Origin: Peptoclostridium sp.
Lineage (GTDB): Bacteria; Bacillota; Clostridia; Peptostreptococcales; Peptostreptococcaceae
Reading direction: 5' to 3'
DNA: 64,000 nucleotides
Assembly (NCBI RefSeq): GCF_009881055.1
Contig: NZ_WXFG01000005.1
Location: 1-64,000 of the forward strand
This document shows positions 34,207 through 44,339 of the stretch, in pieces. The translations under genes and the position numbers were made by a program. How positions within the stretch are numbered: the stretch's first letter is position 1; every line of letters begins with the position of its first letter. The notes under the pieces were generated by a model. It made no database searches. It was not told where the DNA came from and saw nothing but the letters and a program-made list of their open reading frames with translations.

Positions 34207-34222
34207 ATTCCCTACTGTTGCT

Positions 34223-36145
34223 CTATTCAGTTTTTTCCACAAGAGCCGATGCAGTGTCTGCAATCTCCTGGTTCTTGGCTGCAAGCTCCTCAAGCGCCGC
34301 GCTTATGTTGAGCACTGCGCTGTTTATCATGTCCGTCTTGCTCTCAAGCTCTTGCGAAACCTTGTTTACAGCCTCTATATGCTCGAGTATTATATTCTCT
34401 TCGTTTTGAGTCTGATATGCTATTTTTTTGGAGCTGCCCGCCAGATTTCTTACCTCGTCTGCCACGACAGCAAACCCTCTGCCTTGCTCGCCTGCGCGGG
34501 CGGCCTCAATTGCGGCATTAAGCGCCACAATGTTGGTCTGGTCAGCAAGCTTTACTATCTGTATGGAGCTTTGTATGAACTCATGTATCTTGTCCTGTAT
34601 TGTGCCCATGTCTGAAGTGAGTATTCTCGCGGAATCAAGCAGCTCCTTTATCTTGAGCGAGATTGTCTCAACATTCTCCGATATGTCTTCATTGCCCTTG
34701 TAAACCTCGTTTATAGAGTCAATTATAAAATTAACATTCTCTTTGAGGCTATTGTAGCTGGCCTCCTTTTCAATGTTTAGCTGCTCTATTTCTGTCATTG
34801 TCGCCAGGAGCTCATCCTGCTTGTGGTTCAGCTCTTTTTCGAGGTCTACTGCCCTCTTGTTGAAGGATATGCAGTTTTGAGGTACATTTAGTCCGTAATG
34901 CACGGCCTTTGCCATCTCACGGCATTTTCCGTAGCCGCAGGCATTGCAGTCAATCTTTCTGTCGGCTTCGCCGTCCTTTAGCATGAGTTCGTATGCTCTG
35001 TCGTACTCTTCAGCTGATGGCTCGCCGTATATCCTTACAGATTTCTTGCTGTATGTCCTAAGGAAATCCTGATACGAAAGCTCCTTTTCAAAGCCGTTAT
35101 AGAGTGGATTTTTGAATTTCCCTTTGCCAAACAGCCCCGGGCTCTTTTTGACAGCCTTCATCTTGCTGCGCTTTAATTCCTTGAATATGTAGTCCATCTC
35201 GTCAAGTGTGAGCTCATTGTCTGTTGCAGTTCCCTTGTTGCAGCCGTATTCGCAGTTGAGCGCGTCCACAAGCAAAGGCACCGGTCGGCCCAGCTTTATG
35301 TTCCTGCAGTAGTCCTTCAGATAGCCATAAACGTGTCCTATTCCCTCTATCTGCTTTATCCAGGCGTCCTCTACCTCCGCCTCTATGTTCTCCCTTAGGC
35401 CTCCCTGCATGGAGTAGAGAACGCCCAGCGAAGGCGAGACGTTGTCCCAATCCTTCTTTTCATATCTTCCGATGTTTATGTTGTTGCGCTTTATGTATTC
35501 AGCCAGCCTGCCGAAGGTTACGTTGTATTCTATGAGACCCCTGGAGTCGCGTATTTCATTTATTTTTGCAATGCAGGGGCTTAAAAATGCAATCCTGTCG
35601 CTGCAGCTTCTATATTTTTTAAGGTATATCGCCATACAGCTCATAGGGCTGTGTACAGGCGACAGATGTTCCAGCAGCTCGTGGTGGTGCTTTTCTATGA
35701 AATTGACTATTGCGGGGCATGGCTGCGATAGAAGTGTCTTTACGTTTTTTTCCGTGTAGAGCTTAAGATGCACATAAGAGGTTATGTCAGCGCCGAAGCT
35801 TACATCGTATATTCCCCTGGCTCCCAGGCTTTTTAGCCATGCAAACGTTTGCCTGTACTCCGGCATGTTGACCCTTATGGCCGGTGCAACCATTACTGAT
35901 ATTGGCTTGCCTGCCTTGAGATCGCTGAAGAATCTTTCCGTATCGTCGTCATACACCCTCGCATCGTGTGTACATGCCTTCATGCATGAGCCGCAGTTGA
36001 TGCACTGTTCCTGATTCACTTTGACCTTGTTTTGATGATTTTCGTCAAAATATGCTATGTTGGCTTCATGCACCGGGCATACGGCTATGCATTTGTTGCA
36101 GCCTGTGCACTTTTCTTCTACTATGTACATAGTCTCCTGAATCAT
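34223..36145 (-). CDS. ferredoxin-hydrogenase-like-chemoreceptor fusion protein
   Basis: A 640-residue soluble protein with three modules. Residues 1-65 carry two [4Fe-4S] ferredoxin motifs (C13, C16, C19, C23 and C48, C51, C54, C58). Residues about 80-340 resemble the catalytic C-terminal domain of [FeFe]-hydrogenase, with cysteines at the four H-cluster positions: C143 in SQPCPAIV, C191 in LSPCIAK, and C298/C302 in NCEYGC. A further CNACGYGKC motif (C400, C403, C408, C425) suggests another cluster. Residues about 440-640 are a methyl-accepting chemotaxis signalling domain with the tip [20 protein letters not shown]. There is no membrane segment. It probably senses H2 or redox state and signals through CheA-type kinases; whether it has an H-cluster or a bare cluster is unknown. 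ATG after GAGGTGG. Confidence 0.88.
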   Translation of the reverse strand: MIQETMYIVEEKCTGCNKCIAVCPVHEANIAYFDENHQNKVKVNQEQCINCGSCMKACTHDARVYDDDTERFFSDLKAGKPISVMVAPAIRVNMPEYRQTFAWLKSLGARGIYDVSFGADITSYVHLKLYTEKNVKTLLSQPCPAIVNFIEKHHHELLEHLSPVHSPMSCMAIYLKKYRSCSDRIAFLSPCIAKINEIRDSRGLIEYNVTFGRLAEYIKRNNINIGRYEKKDWDNVSPSLGVLYSMQGGLRENIEAEVEDAWIKQIEGIGHVYGYLKDYCRNIKLGRPVPLLVDALNCEYGCNKGTATDNELTLDEMDYIFKELKRSKMKAVKKSPGLFGKGKFKNPLYNGFEKELSYQDFLRTYSKKSVRIYGEPSAEEYDRAYELMLKDGEADRKIDCNACGYGKCREMAKAVHYGLNVPQNCISFNKRAVDLEKELNHKQDELLATMTEIEQLNIEKEASYNSLKENVNFIIDSINEVYKGNEDISENVETISLKIKELLDSARILTSDMGTIQDKIHEFIQSSIQIVKLADQTNIVALNAAIEAARAGEQGRGFAVVADEVRNLAGSSKKIAYQTQNEENIILEHIEAVNKVSQELESKTDMINSAVLNISAALEELAAKNQEIADTASALVEKTE

Positions 36146-36407
36146 TTTTCCACCTCGTTTTAAGGTATTTTCATCCCTGTTCTTGTCATGTATAGCTATT
36201 TTTTTAACGATTTCCCTCAGTTTAATGATATCAAATTTTTTAACAATTTTACATACTTATGTTTACATTTATTGACGTCCTGCCACTTGACGCAATTGAA
36301 TTATGAATATAATGTCATTTTAAACATGTATATATGCATACAGCAATGCATCCCCAATGGTTGTGTGTCTGAGTTATACATCTGCGGTGAATATTTATGA
36401 GTAAAAA

Positions 36408-36758
36408 TTATTTCAATTCTTTTATTTCCTTATCAAGGAAGTAGCTTATGAATGTCCTCATTACTACTATGCTTGCAAGTATGAGGACTTCCTGTGTCGT
36501 AGGATTTGCTACGGTCTCTATGATGTCGGCAGCTATTAGCACCTCAAGGCCCAGCAGCAGATAGCCTCCCAGGTTCTGGCGTATCTCCTTTCTTGTTTTG
36601 AAATTGTCCTCGGGTGTATTTCTGGCGATTTCATTTTTCAAAAATCCTGACACTGCAACTACTACTCCCCAGATTATTATGGCCATGGCTGTCAGGCCTA
36701 TTACAGATGAAATATTTTCAAGTATTTCTCTCAATCCAATCCCTGCCTTTCTAATCAT
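36408..36758 (-). CDS. DUF1622 family membrane protein
   Basis: A 116-residue membrane protein with about three hydrophobic helices (VIGLTAMAIIIWGVVVAVSGFL; GGYLLLGLEVLIAADIIETV; VLILASIVVMRTFISYFL). The pattern RKEIRQNLGGYLLLGLEVLIAADII is that of DUF1622 (YhhN-independent, often called COG4828), whose function is unknown. A TTG nine codons in, after AGGCAGGG, is an alternative start. It is a single gene in AT-rich DNA. Confidence 0.8.
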   Translation of the reverse strand: MIRKAGIGLREILENISSVIGLTAMAIIIWGVVVAVSGFLKNEIARNTPEDNFKTRKEIRQNLGGYLLLGLEVLIAADIIETVANPTTQEVLILASIVVMRTFISYFLDKEIKELK

Positions 36759-36859
36759 CCCAAAAATTCATTGCTGGTCGAAAAGCCTCTACATGGCAAA
36801 AGCTTTTGAGATTGTCAAATATGGTAGCTTTAATTACTAAAGTCACAAGAGTTCGCGGC

Positions 36860-37925
36860 TTAGTCTTCAACTGATGTGAATTCAAATCTCGACACGTCAA
36901 AGAGGCCTCTTGCTGTAAGCTTAAGCTCCGGTATTACGGGCAGCGACAGAAATGAAAGCGTCATGAACGGATCCATGCCCTCTTGCACGCCGTGCTCCCT
37001 GCAAATCTTAAGCATCTCTCTAAGGTCAGCTGCGACTTCGCGTATTCCTCTGTCTGACATCAAGCCTGCAACTGGAAGGGGAAGAGTCTTAATCACCCTT
37101 CCTCCCGAGCAGATTGTCAAGCCTCCGCTGCATGTCTTCGGGGGTAAAGGCCTTTATGTCCATCCTAGCCTTCATGCACTCACTTGTTCCAGGCTTGACT
37201 TCAAACAGCGGCACGCCGTCCCTTGCTGCAAGCCTTCCATCCTTGAATACCATGTTCGGCCTGAAATCCTTCAAATCAGCAAATACCACCATATCTGCCT
37301 TATAGCCGGGGGCTATCGCACCCGTATTCTTAAGGCCATAGCACAGGGCTGGATTTATTGTGGCCATCCTTATCGCGTCCACGACATCCAACCCCCGTTT
37401 CACAGCTTTTCTTATTATGCTGTCTATGTGACCTTCTTCGAGCAGCTCATGCGGGTGCTTGTCGTCCGTACAGAAGGTGCATCTTGAGCTGTTGCGCAGT
37501 GTTACACCCTCTAGAAGCGCCTCGAGGTTCCTGGCCGCGGAGCCCTCCCTTATGTGGACATACATTCCCAGCCTGAGCCTTTCTCTCATCTCGTCTGTGC
37601 TTGAGCACTCGTGGTCAGTCCTTACCCCGGCCGCTGCATATGCGCTCAGAGCGTTGCCGGTCAGTCCCGGGCTGTGGCCGTCAATTGGCTTATCTATGTG
37701 CACATGACTGTCTATCAGGCCGGGCGATACGTACATGCCCTTCATGTCAAGCTCCTTGCTGCCTTCATAGGTTCCAACACCTGCGATATATCCGTTTTCA
37801 ACTGCTATGTCGCCTTCTATTATATCCCCCGTAAACACGCATACTATTTTGCAGTTTTTGAGCACCAGCTGCGCCTTCTCCCTTGCGCAAGCTATATCTA
37901 TTGTTTTTCTGAGTTCCATTGTCAT
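36860..37925 (-). pseudogene. ade: adenine deaminase, decayed by internal deletion and frameshift
   Basis: The N-terminal part (KTIDIACAREKAQLVLKNCK through GLIDSHVHI) and the later parts (DGHSPGLTGNALSAYAAAGV; CTDDKHPHELLEEGHID; MATINPALCYGL) belong to adenine deaminase. After DSHVHI the sequence jumps directly to DKPIDGHSPGL, so roughly 100 residues with several metal ligands (normally ESS and DPHE motifs) are missing in frame. The first frame stops at 37089, and the C-terminal end (LPLPVAGLMSDRG, LSFLSLPVIPELKLTARGLFDVSRFEF) continues in another frame from 37120, with the stretch in between also lost. At least two lesions show a dead gene. An intact ribosome site AAAGGAG remains. Confidence 0.85.
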
Positions 37926-38003
37926 ACATGTCTCCTTTAATTCGCTTTTGGATATGATACCCACTCCAGCAATGGAAACAATCGTTTTATAGATTATATA
38001 GCA

Positions 38004-38054
38004 AAAGGCTCCTTACGCATCCGGCATTTGTTCCGGTTTGCTAAAGGAGCCTCG
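38004..38054 (-). terminator. terminator after the DEAD-box helicase gene
   Basis: The arms GAGGCTCCTT and AAGGAGCC (long loop with a second small CCGG stem) are followed on the minus strand by TTTTGCTA. Confidence 0.7.
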
Positions 38055-38125
38055 AAATGTTCATATATTAAATTCCTTTACTTACTCTGCGTACTCTGCG
38101 GATTTTTGAGTCCACATTGCAATTG

Positions 38126-39562
38126 TTACCTGCCCTGTCTTCCTCTTGAAGAACCTTGTCTGCCTCTTGAAGAGCCCTGTCCTCTTGACGAGCTTGCTCC
38201 TCTTGAAGGTCCTGCTTCTCTCGAAGCATTTGCTCCCCTTGGATTAGCACCGCTTTTGCCTGAAGCGCTTCTCGCATTGAAGCCGCCTTCTTTCTTTGCC
38301 GGTTTGCCGAATCTGGACGACTCACCCTGGCCGCCTCTTCTGCCACCCCTCGGGCCTGATTCGCCGTGCCTTTCCTTATGGCCTTCGCGCTTTACAAAAG
38401 CTTCGCCCCTTGCGCCTGAACCCTTTTTCTTCGAATTCATATCTTTATCGTCAGTCATTCTGCGCTTTTTGATGACCATTTTTATCTCGTTTTCGATAAG
38501 AGCAAGTGTCTGAGCGTCCCTTGGCGTTGCAAACGTTACTGCTACTCCAGTCTGTCCCGCACGGCCAGTACGCCCTATTCTGTGGATGTAGTTTTCGGCG
38601 TCAAAAGGCATATCGTAGTTGAATACATGTGTCATGCCCTCGACATCCAGACCTCTTGCGGCCACATCCGTGGCAACAAGGAATTGAAGCCTTGTTTTCC
38701 TGAACTCTTTCATTACCTTCTCACGCTTGGCCTGGGTTATGTCTCCGTGCAGCTCATCGCAGCTGAAGCCTTTGCTGCTGAGCAGCTCGTTGAGCGCCTT
38801 TGCTCGGTGCTTTGTGCGGCAGAATATTATCGACATAAAAGGCTTGTGCTCGTCGATTATCCTCAACAGCGCCTCCTGCTTGCCTCTGTCTGTAGTCTCG
38901 ACTACAAGCTGCGTTATTCCATCAAGTGTCACTCCGCTTCCCTGGACCTTTATGTGAGCCGGAGAGTTCATATATCTAGAAGCTAGAGCACGTATGTCCT
39001 TTGGCATTGTAGCTGAGAAAAGAAGCGTCTGCCTGTCCTTTGGCGTCTGGTGAATGACTGCTTCAACGTCGCTTAGGAATCCCATGTTGAGCATCTCATC
39101 CGCCTCGTCGAGCACAAGCATCCTGAGCTTTTTAAGATTTATGCTTTTCCTTCTTATGTGGTCAAGCAGTCTTCCTGGAGTTGCTATCACCATGTGGACC
39201 CCATTTTTGAGCTTTCTAAGCTGCTGCTCGACGTCTTGCCCTCCGTAAACGGAAAGTATGCTTACCCCTCTGGCCTCCGCCAGCTTCTTTGCCTCTGCTG
39301 TTATCTGTATTGCAAGCTCACGTGTTGGCGCAACTATAAGAGATTGCACATCATGGCTTTGCGTGTCTGTCATCTCCATTATTGGCAGCAAAAATGCAAG
39401 CGTCTTTCCTGTTCCTGTCTGCGCCTGCGCTATAACGTCGTCGCTTTGTAGTATTGCCGGTATTGCCTGTTCCTGAACAGGCATGGGCTCTGTGATTCCA
39501 TTTTGCAAAAGTGCTTCATTAAGCTCGGCACCTATGCCAAGCGCTTTAAAATCCAATTTCAT
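38126..39562 (-). CDS. DEAD-box ATP-dependent RNA helicase, CshA/DeaD type
   Basis: A 478-residue RNA helicase. The core (about 1-370) has motif Q (F-PMPVQEQAIP), motif I AQTGTGKT, Ia [26 protein letters not shown] and [12 protein letters not shown]. The C-terminal tail (about 395-478) is basic and rich in R, G and S, with RGG-like and repeated SSRGRQG units, an RNA-binding extension typical of cold-shock helicases. A second helicase gene, dbpA type, lies at 57280. ATG after AGAGG. Monocistronic. Confidence 0.93.
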   Translation of the reverse strand: MKLDFKALGIGAELNEALLQNGITEPMPVQEQAIPAILQSDDVIAQAQTGTGKTLAFLLPIMEMTDTQSHDVQSLIVAPTRELAIQITAEAKKLAEARGVSILSVYGGQDVEQQLRKLKNGVHMVIATPGRLLDHIRRKSINLKKLRMLVLDEADEMLNMGFLSDVEAVIHQTPKDRQTLLFSATMPKDIRALASRYMNSPAHIKVQGSGVTLDGITQLVVETTDRGKQEALLRIIDEHKPFMSIIFCRTKHRAKALNELLSSKGFSCDELHGDITQAKREKVMKEFRKTRLQFLVATDVAARGLDVEGMTHVFNYDMPFDAENYIHRIGRTGRAGQTGVAVTFATPRDAQTLALIENEIKMVIKKRRMTDDKDMNSKKKGSGARGEAFVKREGHKERHGESGPRGGRRGGQGESSRFGKPAKKEGGFNARSASGKSGANPRGANASREAGPSRGASSSRGQGSSRGRQGSSRGRQGR

Positions 39563-39815
39563 TATTTTAATTACCTCTTTTATATGTTATTTCGACCTTG
39601 TTCTCTTTCAAAATATAACAAACGTGCGCCGATTCCTGCACACTTATCGCATATTATGCGGTCAACTAATCTATTGTATCACAAAAAAATCATGAAGAGT
39701 AAACTATTATTCGTATCTAGTCTGCAGATACCAGTAATATATTCGCCTGCATTATCCAAAAATATCTGATATCATTAATAGTATAGGGAAAAAAATTTGT
39801 GAATGAGGTGATATT

Positions 39816-40451
39816 ATGGATTACTCCACAAGAGAGGAAATAGCAAACAGCATCACGCACGGAATAGGAGTGCTATTTAGCGTTGTCGCCCTCACCATAC
39901 TTCTCATATACTCCATATGGCAAAAGAGCGCGGTTTCGATAGTCGCATTCAGCATATACGGCTTATGCTCAATACTGCTTTACCTCTCGTCAACGCTTTA
40001 CCACAGCTTCCGGAAAGAGAAACTAAAGCGGCTTTTCAGGGTGTTCGACCACTCTTCGATATACCTGTTCATAGCAGGCACATACACTCCTGTAGCGCTG
40101 CTTACGCTCGAGGGCGCTTGGCGAATCGGAATACTGTCAAGCGTATGGATAATAGCTGTTTTGGGGATTGTATTCAAGATTTGCACATATAAAAAAATGG
40201 ACCGCCTCAAGGTGGTTTCGCTGGCCATATACATAGCCATGGGGTGGATTGTCGTAATAGCAGTAAAACCAATGCTGCAGACAGTACCGGTTGGCTTTTT
40301 CAAATGGCTGCTGGCCGGCGGAATTGTATACACCCTGGGCACGATTTTTTATGCGGCCAAGAGGATACCTTACAGCCACGCCATTTGGCACTCCTTTGTG
40401 CTCGCAGGCAGCACGCTTCATTTTATAGGATTGTTTAAATACCTGGTTTAA
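39816..40451 (+). CDS. hemolysin III / PAQR family membrane protein
   Basis: A 211-residue protein with seven membrane helices. It starts TREEIANSITHGIGVLFS and has conserved residues in STLYHSF (S-x3-H), DHSSIYLFIAGTYTP and HAIWHSFVLAGSTLHF; the histidines and aspartate form the zinc site shared with PAQR receptors. Bacterial members (YqfA/TrhA) affect membrane energetics and lipid homeostasis and are rarely true hemolysins. ATG after GAGGTG. It is 25 bases upstream of mprF, so the two envelope genes are probably one operon. Confidence 0.93.
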   Translation: MDYSTREEIANSITHGIGVLFSVVALTILLIYSIWQKSAVSIVAFSIYGLCSILLYLSSTLYHSFRKEKLKRLFRVFDHSSIYLFIAGTYTPVALLTLEGAWRIGILSSVWIIAVLGIVFKICTYKKMDRLKVVSLAIYIAMGWIVVIAVKPMLQTVPVGFFKWLLAGGIVYTLGTIFYAAKRIPYSHAIWHSFVLAGSTLHFIGLFKYLV

Positions 40452-40476
40452 TAATTGATTTTCACGGAGGTTATGC

Positions 40477-43050
40477 ATGCTGGATACTAGCAGTAAAAAA
40501 ACAAACGGCTTCTGGAACACACAATACCGCAAGTATCTTAAATATATTATTTCAGTTGTCTTCGTTGCAGTACTTTTTACAAAGCTAAAAAGTGAGATAG
40601 CAAGCATAGACTATGCCAAAACAGTGCTCCTGTTTAGAAGCATACCTTCGGCGCAGATTCTGGCCTTCTTTATGCTTGGTCTTGCAGCCGTTTCATTCAC
40701 GACGCTTTACGACTTCACGCTGAGAAGCCATCTGCAGGCTGACATAAAACCCTTGAGGCTCTTTAAGCTTTCATGGATAACAAATTGCATGAACAACTTC
40801 ATAGGATTTGGAGGCGCAGTGGGTGTCGGCCTAAGGAATCTTTTTTTCAGGAATGCGAGCGTTGACAATTCGAAGATACTCAGCGGCTCTCTTGTGCTTG
40901 CCATTGCAAATGTCACCGGTCTTTCGTGCCTATTTGTTATAGGCCTTTTCGGAGGATACGATGTAGGCTTTTGGACAAGGCAGGGTCTGGTATACAGTGC
41001 TATAGTCTATGGCTTCGCCCTATATCTTCCTGCATACCTATTTGTGCCCCGCTTCAGGGCCGTGAGGAAAATCCTGAATGCTTCGGGAGATGACAGCGAT
41101 CATATGAAATTCAGGCTGCAGCTGCTTGCCGCGTCGTTTGTGGAATGGTCAGCCGCCGCACTTTTTTTTGTTTTTGTAATAGGCCACTTCCAGTCGGCGC
41201 CTTCCTACTCTGCGATAATAGCTGTATACGCCATTGGCGTTTCCGTGGGCATTGCGAGCATGGTCCCTGGCGGGCTTGGCTCCTTTGACATGGTAGTCCT
41301 ATTTGGACTCAAAACCATGGGCATGGATATAGACAGCGCAAGCGCCGCCCTCATAGTATACCGAATATTTTATTATATAATACCGTGGGTTATATCTGGC
41401 TTTATTGCAGTCGACGAATTCCTGATAAAGCAGTCGAAGCTTAAAATCAAGCTTCCTCCATTCATAGAAGAACTCGGTGTACATTCGCTTGCAGCACTCG
41501 TATTTTTCTCCGGTTTGGTACTTATCGTATCCTCACACACTCCACCGGTCGTCGAGAGATTGAGACTGATGAAGGATTTGCTTTCACTGCCAGTCCTACA
41601 AATGTCAAATAGGATATCCCTTGTCTTCGGCTTCATGCTGATAGTGCTTTCCTTTGGGATACGAAACAGGACAAGAGCTTCATGGAAGATAACCGTGGCT
41701 TGCCTTGTGCTTGGAGCCATATCCACGTTTATCAAAGGATTTGACTACGAGGAGGCATTTATACTAGTAGTGATAACTGTGCTTACGGTTGTTTCAAAGA
41801 ACGCATTTTTCAGGAAGAACGCCACATTCAGCATAAAATCACTGACGGAGACATTTGTAATCACGCTTTGTATAGCTCTTTTCTACGGCGAGTCAGGTGC
41901 TCTTGTCCATACGGGTTTTGCTAGATATCTGGGCGTTGGCAATCTCCTGTATACTAGCTCCAATGCATTCTGGCAAAATATAGCCTACGGATTTATGTCA
42001 TCGTGGCTAATACTTGGCATGCTGCAGCTTGTATACTTTGAAAAGCTCCCCATTGAAAGTCCATCAGAAGGCGACTATGAGCGCCTCCGTAAATTCTTGG
42101 AAATACATCCTGGAAATATCATGACCCATCTCTTTTTCCTTGGAGACAAGAAACTCTTCTTTGCTCAGGAGGAAAGTGTAGTAATCGGCTACTCACGGAT
42201 ACGAGACAAGGTGATAGTACTTGGCGATCCGATAGGCGAAAGGAGCCGTTTTGGGGGCGCCCTGCTCGAGTTCATGAGTTTCATGGATGTGTATGGACTC
42301 AAGGTGGTATTCTACGAGGTCTCGCATGAATTCCTGCACGTATATCACGACTATGGATACACATTTTTCAAGATGGGTGAGGAGGCGGTTATAGACATAG
42401 TCAACTTTAGCCTATCAGGCAAGAAAAAACACGATTTGCGCCTCGCCATGAATAGATTTGAAAAGGATGGGCTGAACTTTGAAATCATGCATCCTCCTTT
42501 TGACAAGGCTTTAATAAAAGAGCTAGATCTCATAAGCAAGCAATGGCTCGCCGGGAAAAGGGAAAAGAAATTCTCCCTTGGCTGGTTTGATGAGCACTAT
42601 CTCAGCCTCAGTCCTATTGCCACAATAAAGGATGCAAGCGGAAGGACTCTGGCATTTGCAAGCATAATGCCGCTGTATGACAAATCCGCTATTTCTGTTG
42701 ATCTGATGCGCTTTGGTGGTGATGCTCCCAACGGCATAATGGACATGCTTTTTGTCAGCACAATGGACTGGGCAAGACAAAACGGCTACCGCCAGTTCAA
42801 TCTTGGCATGTCGCCGCTTTCCAACGTGGGCCAAAGCCCTTATTCAATGCGCGAGGAGAGACTTGCAAGCTTCGCATACAGATACGGCGGCAGCATTTAC
42901 AGGTTCTCCGGACTCAGAAAATACAAAGAGAAATTCGGCCCTGAATGGCAGCCAAAATACCTTGCATATCCTTCCGGGCTCAATATTTATATTCTGCTTG
43001 CCGAGATATTCATGCTTATCTCGGGGATAAATCTTTTCAAAAACAAATAG
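40477..43050 (+). CDS. mprF: phosphatidylglycerol lysyltransferase/flippase MprF
   Basis: An 857-residue protein, close to the usual MprF length. The N-terminal two-thirds have about 13-14 membrane helices, including the flippase domain (NNFIGFGGAVGVGLRN, AIGVSVGIASMVPGGLGSFD), and the last third (about 525-850) is the cytosolic GNAT-like DUF2156 synthase that transfers an aminoacyl group from tRNA to phosphatidylglycerol (VVIGYSRIRDKVIVLGDPIG; QFNLGMSPLSNVG). It adds positive charge to the membrane and protects against cationic peptides. Which amino acid is used (Lys or Ala) cannot be read. Co-transcribed with the hemolysin III-like gene. Confidence 0.95.
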   Translation: MLDTSSKKTNGFWNTQYRKYLKYIISVVFVAVLFTKLKSEIASIDYAKTVLLFRSIPSAQILAFFMLGLAAVSFTTLYDFTLRSHLQADIKPLRLFKLSWITNCMNNFIGFGGAVGVGLRNLFFRNASVDNSKILSGSLVLAIANVTGLSCLFVIGLFGGYDVGFWTRQGLVYSAIVYGFALYLPAYLFVPRFRAVRKILNASGDDSDHMKFRLQLLAASFVEWSAAALFFVFVIGHFQSAPSYSAIIAVYAIGVSVGIASMVPGGLGSFDMVVLFGLKTMGMDIDSASAALIVYRIFYYIIPWVISGFIAVDEFLIKQSKLKIKLPPFIEELGVHSLAALVFFSGLVLIVSSHTPPVVERLRLMKDLLSLPVLQMSNRISLVFGFMLIVLSFGIRNRTRASWKITVACLVLGAISTFIKGFDYEEAFILVVITVLTVVSKNAFFRKNATFSIKSLTETFVITLCIALFYGESGALVHTGFARYLGVGNLLYTSSNAFWQNIAYGFMSSWLILGMLQLVYFEKLPIESPSEGDYERLRKFLEIHPGNIMTHLFFLGDKKLFFAQEESVVIGYSRIRDKVIVLGDPIGERSRFGGALLEFMSFMDVYGLKVVFYEVSHEFLHVYHDYGYTFFKMGEEAVIDIVNFSLSGKKKHDLRLAMNRFEKDGLNFEIMHPPFDKALIKELDLISKQWLAGKREKKFSLGWFDEHYLSLSPIATIKDASGRTLAFASIMPLYDKSAISVDLMRFGGDAPNGIMDMLFVSTMDWARQNGYRQFNLGMSPLSNVGQSPYSMREERLASFAYRYGGSIYRFSGLRKYKEKFGPEWQPKYLAYPSGLNIYILLAEIFMLISGINLFKNK

Positions 43051-43100
43051 CTCTTGAGGAATTAAAGCCGTATTTGGTGCGGCTTTAATTCCTCAAGAGC
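43050..43100. terminator. very long perfect hairpin after mprF and siaC
   Basis: A 21-bp perfect inverted repeat (43050-43070 with 43080-43100) with a 9-base loop begins within the mprF stop codon. There is no T-run on the plus side; on the minus strand it is followed by TATTTGTTTTT, so it best fits termination of the sia operon and stabilisation of the mprF transcript end. Confidence 0.75.
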
Positions 43101-43140
43101 CAGTAACGGCATTATATAAAAAGGCATTATTATGCCTAGG

Positions 43141-43524
43141 CTATGCCTGCTCTATTATGTTGAATGTCATATCAGATTCGAGGTCTTCCTGCAGCTCAAT
43201 TCCGCACTCCTTTATGTTCCTGTTTCTTTTGTCGTAATGCCAGTTGACCGCTATGTCATGTCCCTTGCAGGATTCCTGCTCAAGCCTGTATATTAAGTCC
43301 ATTATACATTTTATGCTGCTCGTGTTGAGGTATACAAGTCCTATGTCCACCTGAAGTTTTCTGGATTCAGATTTGAAATATTCATCCATCCAGCCAAATA
43401 GCGGCTCATAGAATTTGAATGCATTCTCAGGATATGATTCTCCCTTTATATTCAACCTGTTTAGTTCACTCTCAAAGCTCACTTCAGGCGATGACTTTGT
43501 TTTTTCTATGCAAATGTCAAACAT
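43141..43524 (-). CDS. siaC: SiaC family regulatory phosphoprotein (DUF1987)
   Basis: A 127-residue protein of the SiaC/DUF1987 fold. The central segment GESYPENAFKFYEPLFGWMDEYF and the following VDIGLVYLNTSSIKCIMDLIY fit the family; the threonine/serine in NTSS is the expected phospho-acceptor, as in Pseudomonas SiaC. Unphosphorylated SiaC activates the diguanylate cyclase SiaD. Last gene of siaA-siaB-siaD-siaC. ATG after GGAGG. Confidence 0.88.
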   Translation of the reverse strand: MFDICIEKTKSSPEVSFESELNRLNIKGESYPENAFKFYEPLFGWMDEYFKSESRKLQVDIGLVYLNTSSIKCIMDLIYRLEQESCKGHDIAVNWHYDKRNRNIKECGIELQEDLESDMTFNIIEQA

Positions 43525-43544
43525 ATATTCCTCCGCTTATAGTT

Positions 43545-44306
43545 TTATTCGCACAAGCCGATTTCCCTCTTGAGGGTCTTGTTTTTATACATAAGGCTGT
43601 CGGCTGCGCTTATAATCTTGTCCATGCAGTCCATGCCAAGTTCCCGGTTAATCTCCATTATTCCATAGCTGAAATCTACAGCGTATGGTTTTGTCTGGCT
43701 GTTTTTAAAGCTCTCGATTTTTTTCAATATCTGCTTCATCACAGCTTCTACATCCTGCTCTGTGCGCTCGGGCATAAGGAGCAAAAACTCGTCGCCCCCT
43801 ATTCTGCTTACAACATCGGATGCTTCTATGGAATCCCGTATTATATCTGCAATCGTCTTTATTATGAAGTCACCTTCGACATGCCCATAGCCGTCATTTA
43901 TAGTCTTGAGCCCGTCTATGTCTATGAAGCATATCGAAAAATATGTGTCCTCATTATTTTGCAGTCTCTTGAGCTCTCTGTCAAGAGCCATGAACCCTGT
44001 TCTTCTGTTGGGCACTCCAGTCATCATGTCTGTGAATGCGTAATATTCAAGCAGCTCCTGCTGGCGCCTTCGCTCGTCTATCTCCCTCGCCAGCTCCGAT
44101 TGAACTTCTTTCAGATAAACCTGCTGTCCGTCACTTATGCTTGTGAGCTTTATGGTGGTCTTGAGGTTGCGCTCGAAAACGGCAACCAGCTCCTCGAACT
44201 CCTCTATCAGCTCATTTTTACGGTTTTTATGGTCGCTGCAGATTTTTTTCGCCGTTTCCAGCTTTTCAAGCTCTTCCCTGAAAAGGGCTCTTGTGCTTTC
44301 ACTCAT
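43545..44306 (-). CDS. siaD: SiaD-like diguanylate cyclase (GGDEF)
   Basis: About 253 residues: an N-terminal helical segment with coiled-coil potential (about 5-90) and a GGDEF domain (about 95-250) with an intact RIGGDEF active site. There is no RxxD inhibitory site at the usual position five residues before GGDEF, so product inhibition may be absent. In the Pseudomonas system SiaC binds the helical region to turn on c-di-GMP synthesis. The ATG at 44306 follows AAGGTG; an earlier ATG (44321) has no close site. It is placed between siaB and siaC, unlike the Pseudomonas order ABCD. Confidence 0.87.
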   Translation of the reverse strand: MSESTRALFREELEKLETAKKICSDHKNRKNELIEEFEELVAVFERNLKTTIKLTSISDGQQVYLKEVQSELAREIDERRRQQELLEYYAFTDMMTGVPNRRTGFMALDRELKRLQNNEDTYFSICFIDIDGLKTINDGYGHVEGDFIIKTIADIIRDSIEASDVVSRIGGDEFLLLMPERTEQDVEAVMKQILKKIESFKNSQTKPYAVDFSYGIMEINRELGMDCMDKIISAADSLMYKNKTLKREIGLCE

Positions 44307-44339
44307 ATTATTCACCTTCATATCTATTTTTCACATCTC

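Noticed and set aside
37089..37925. An intact short amidohydrolase
   Set aside because: It is clearly adenine deaminase lacking metal-binding segments and its C-terminus, which continues in another frame.
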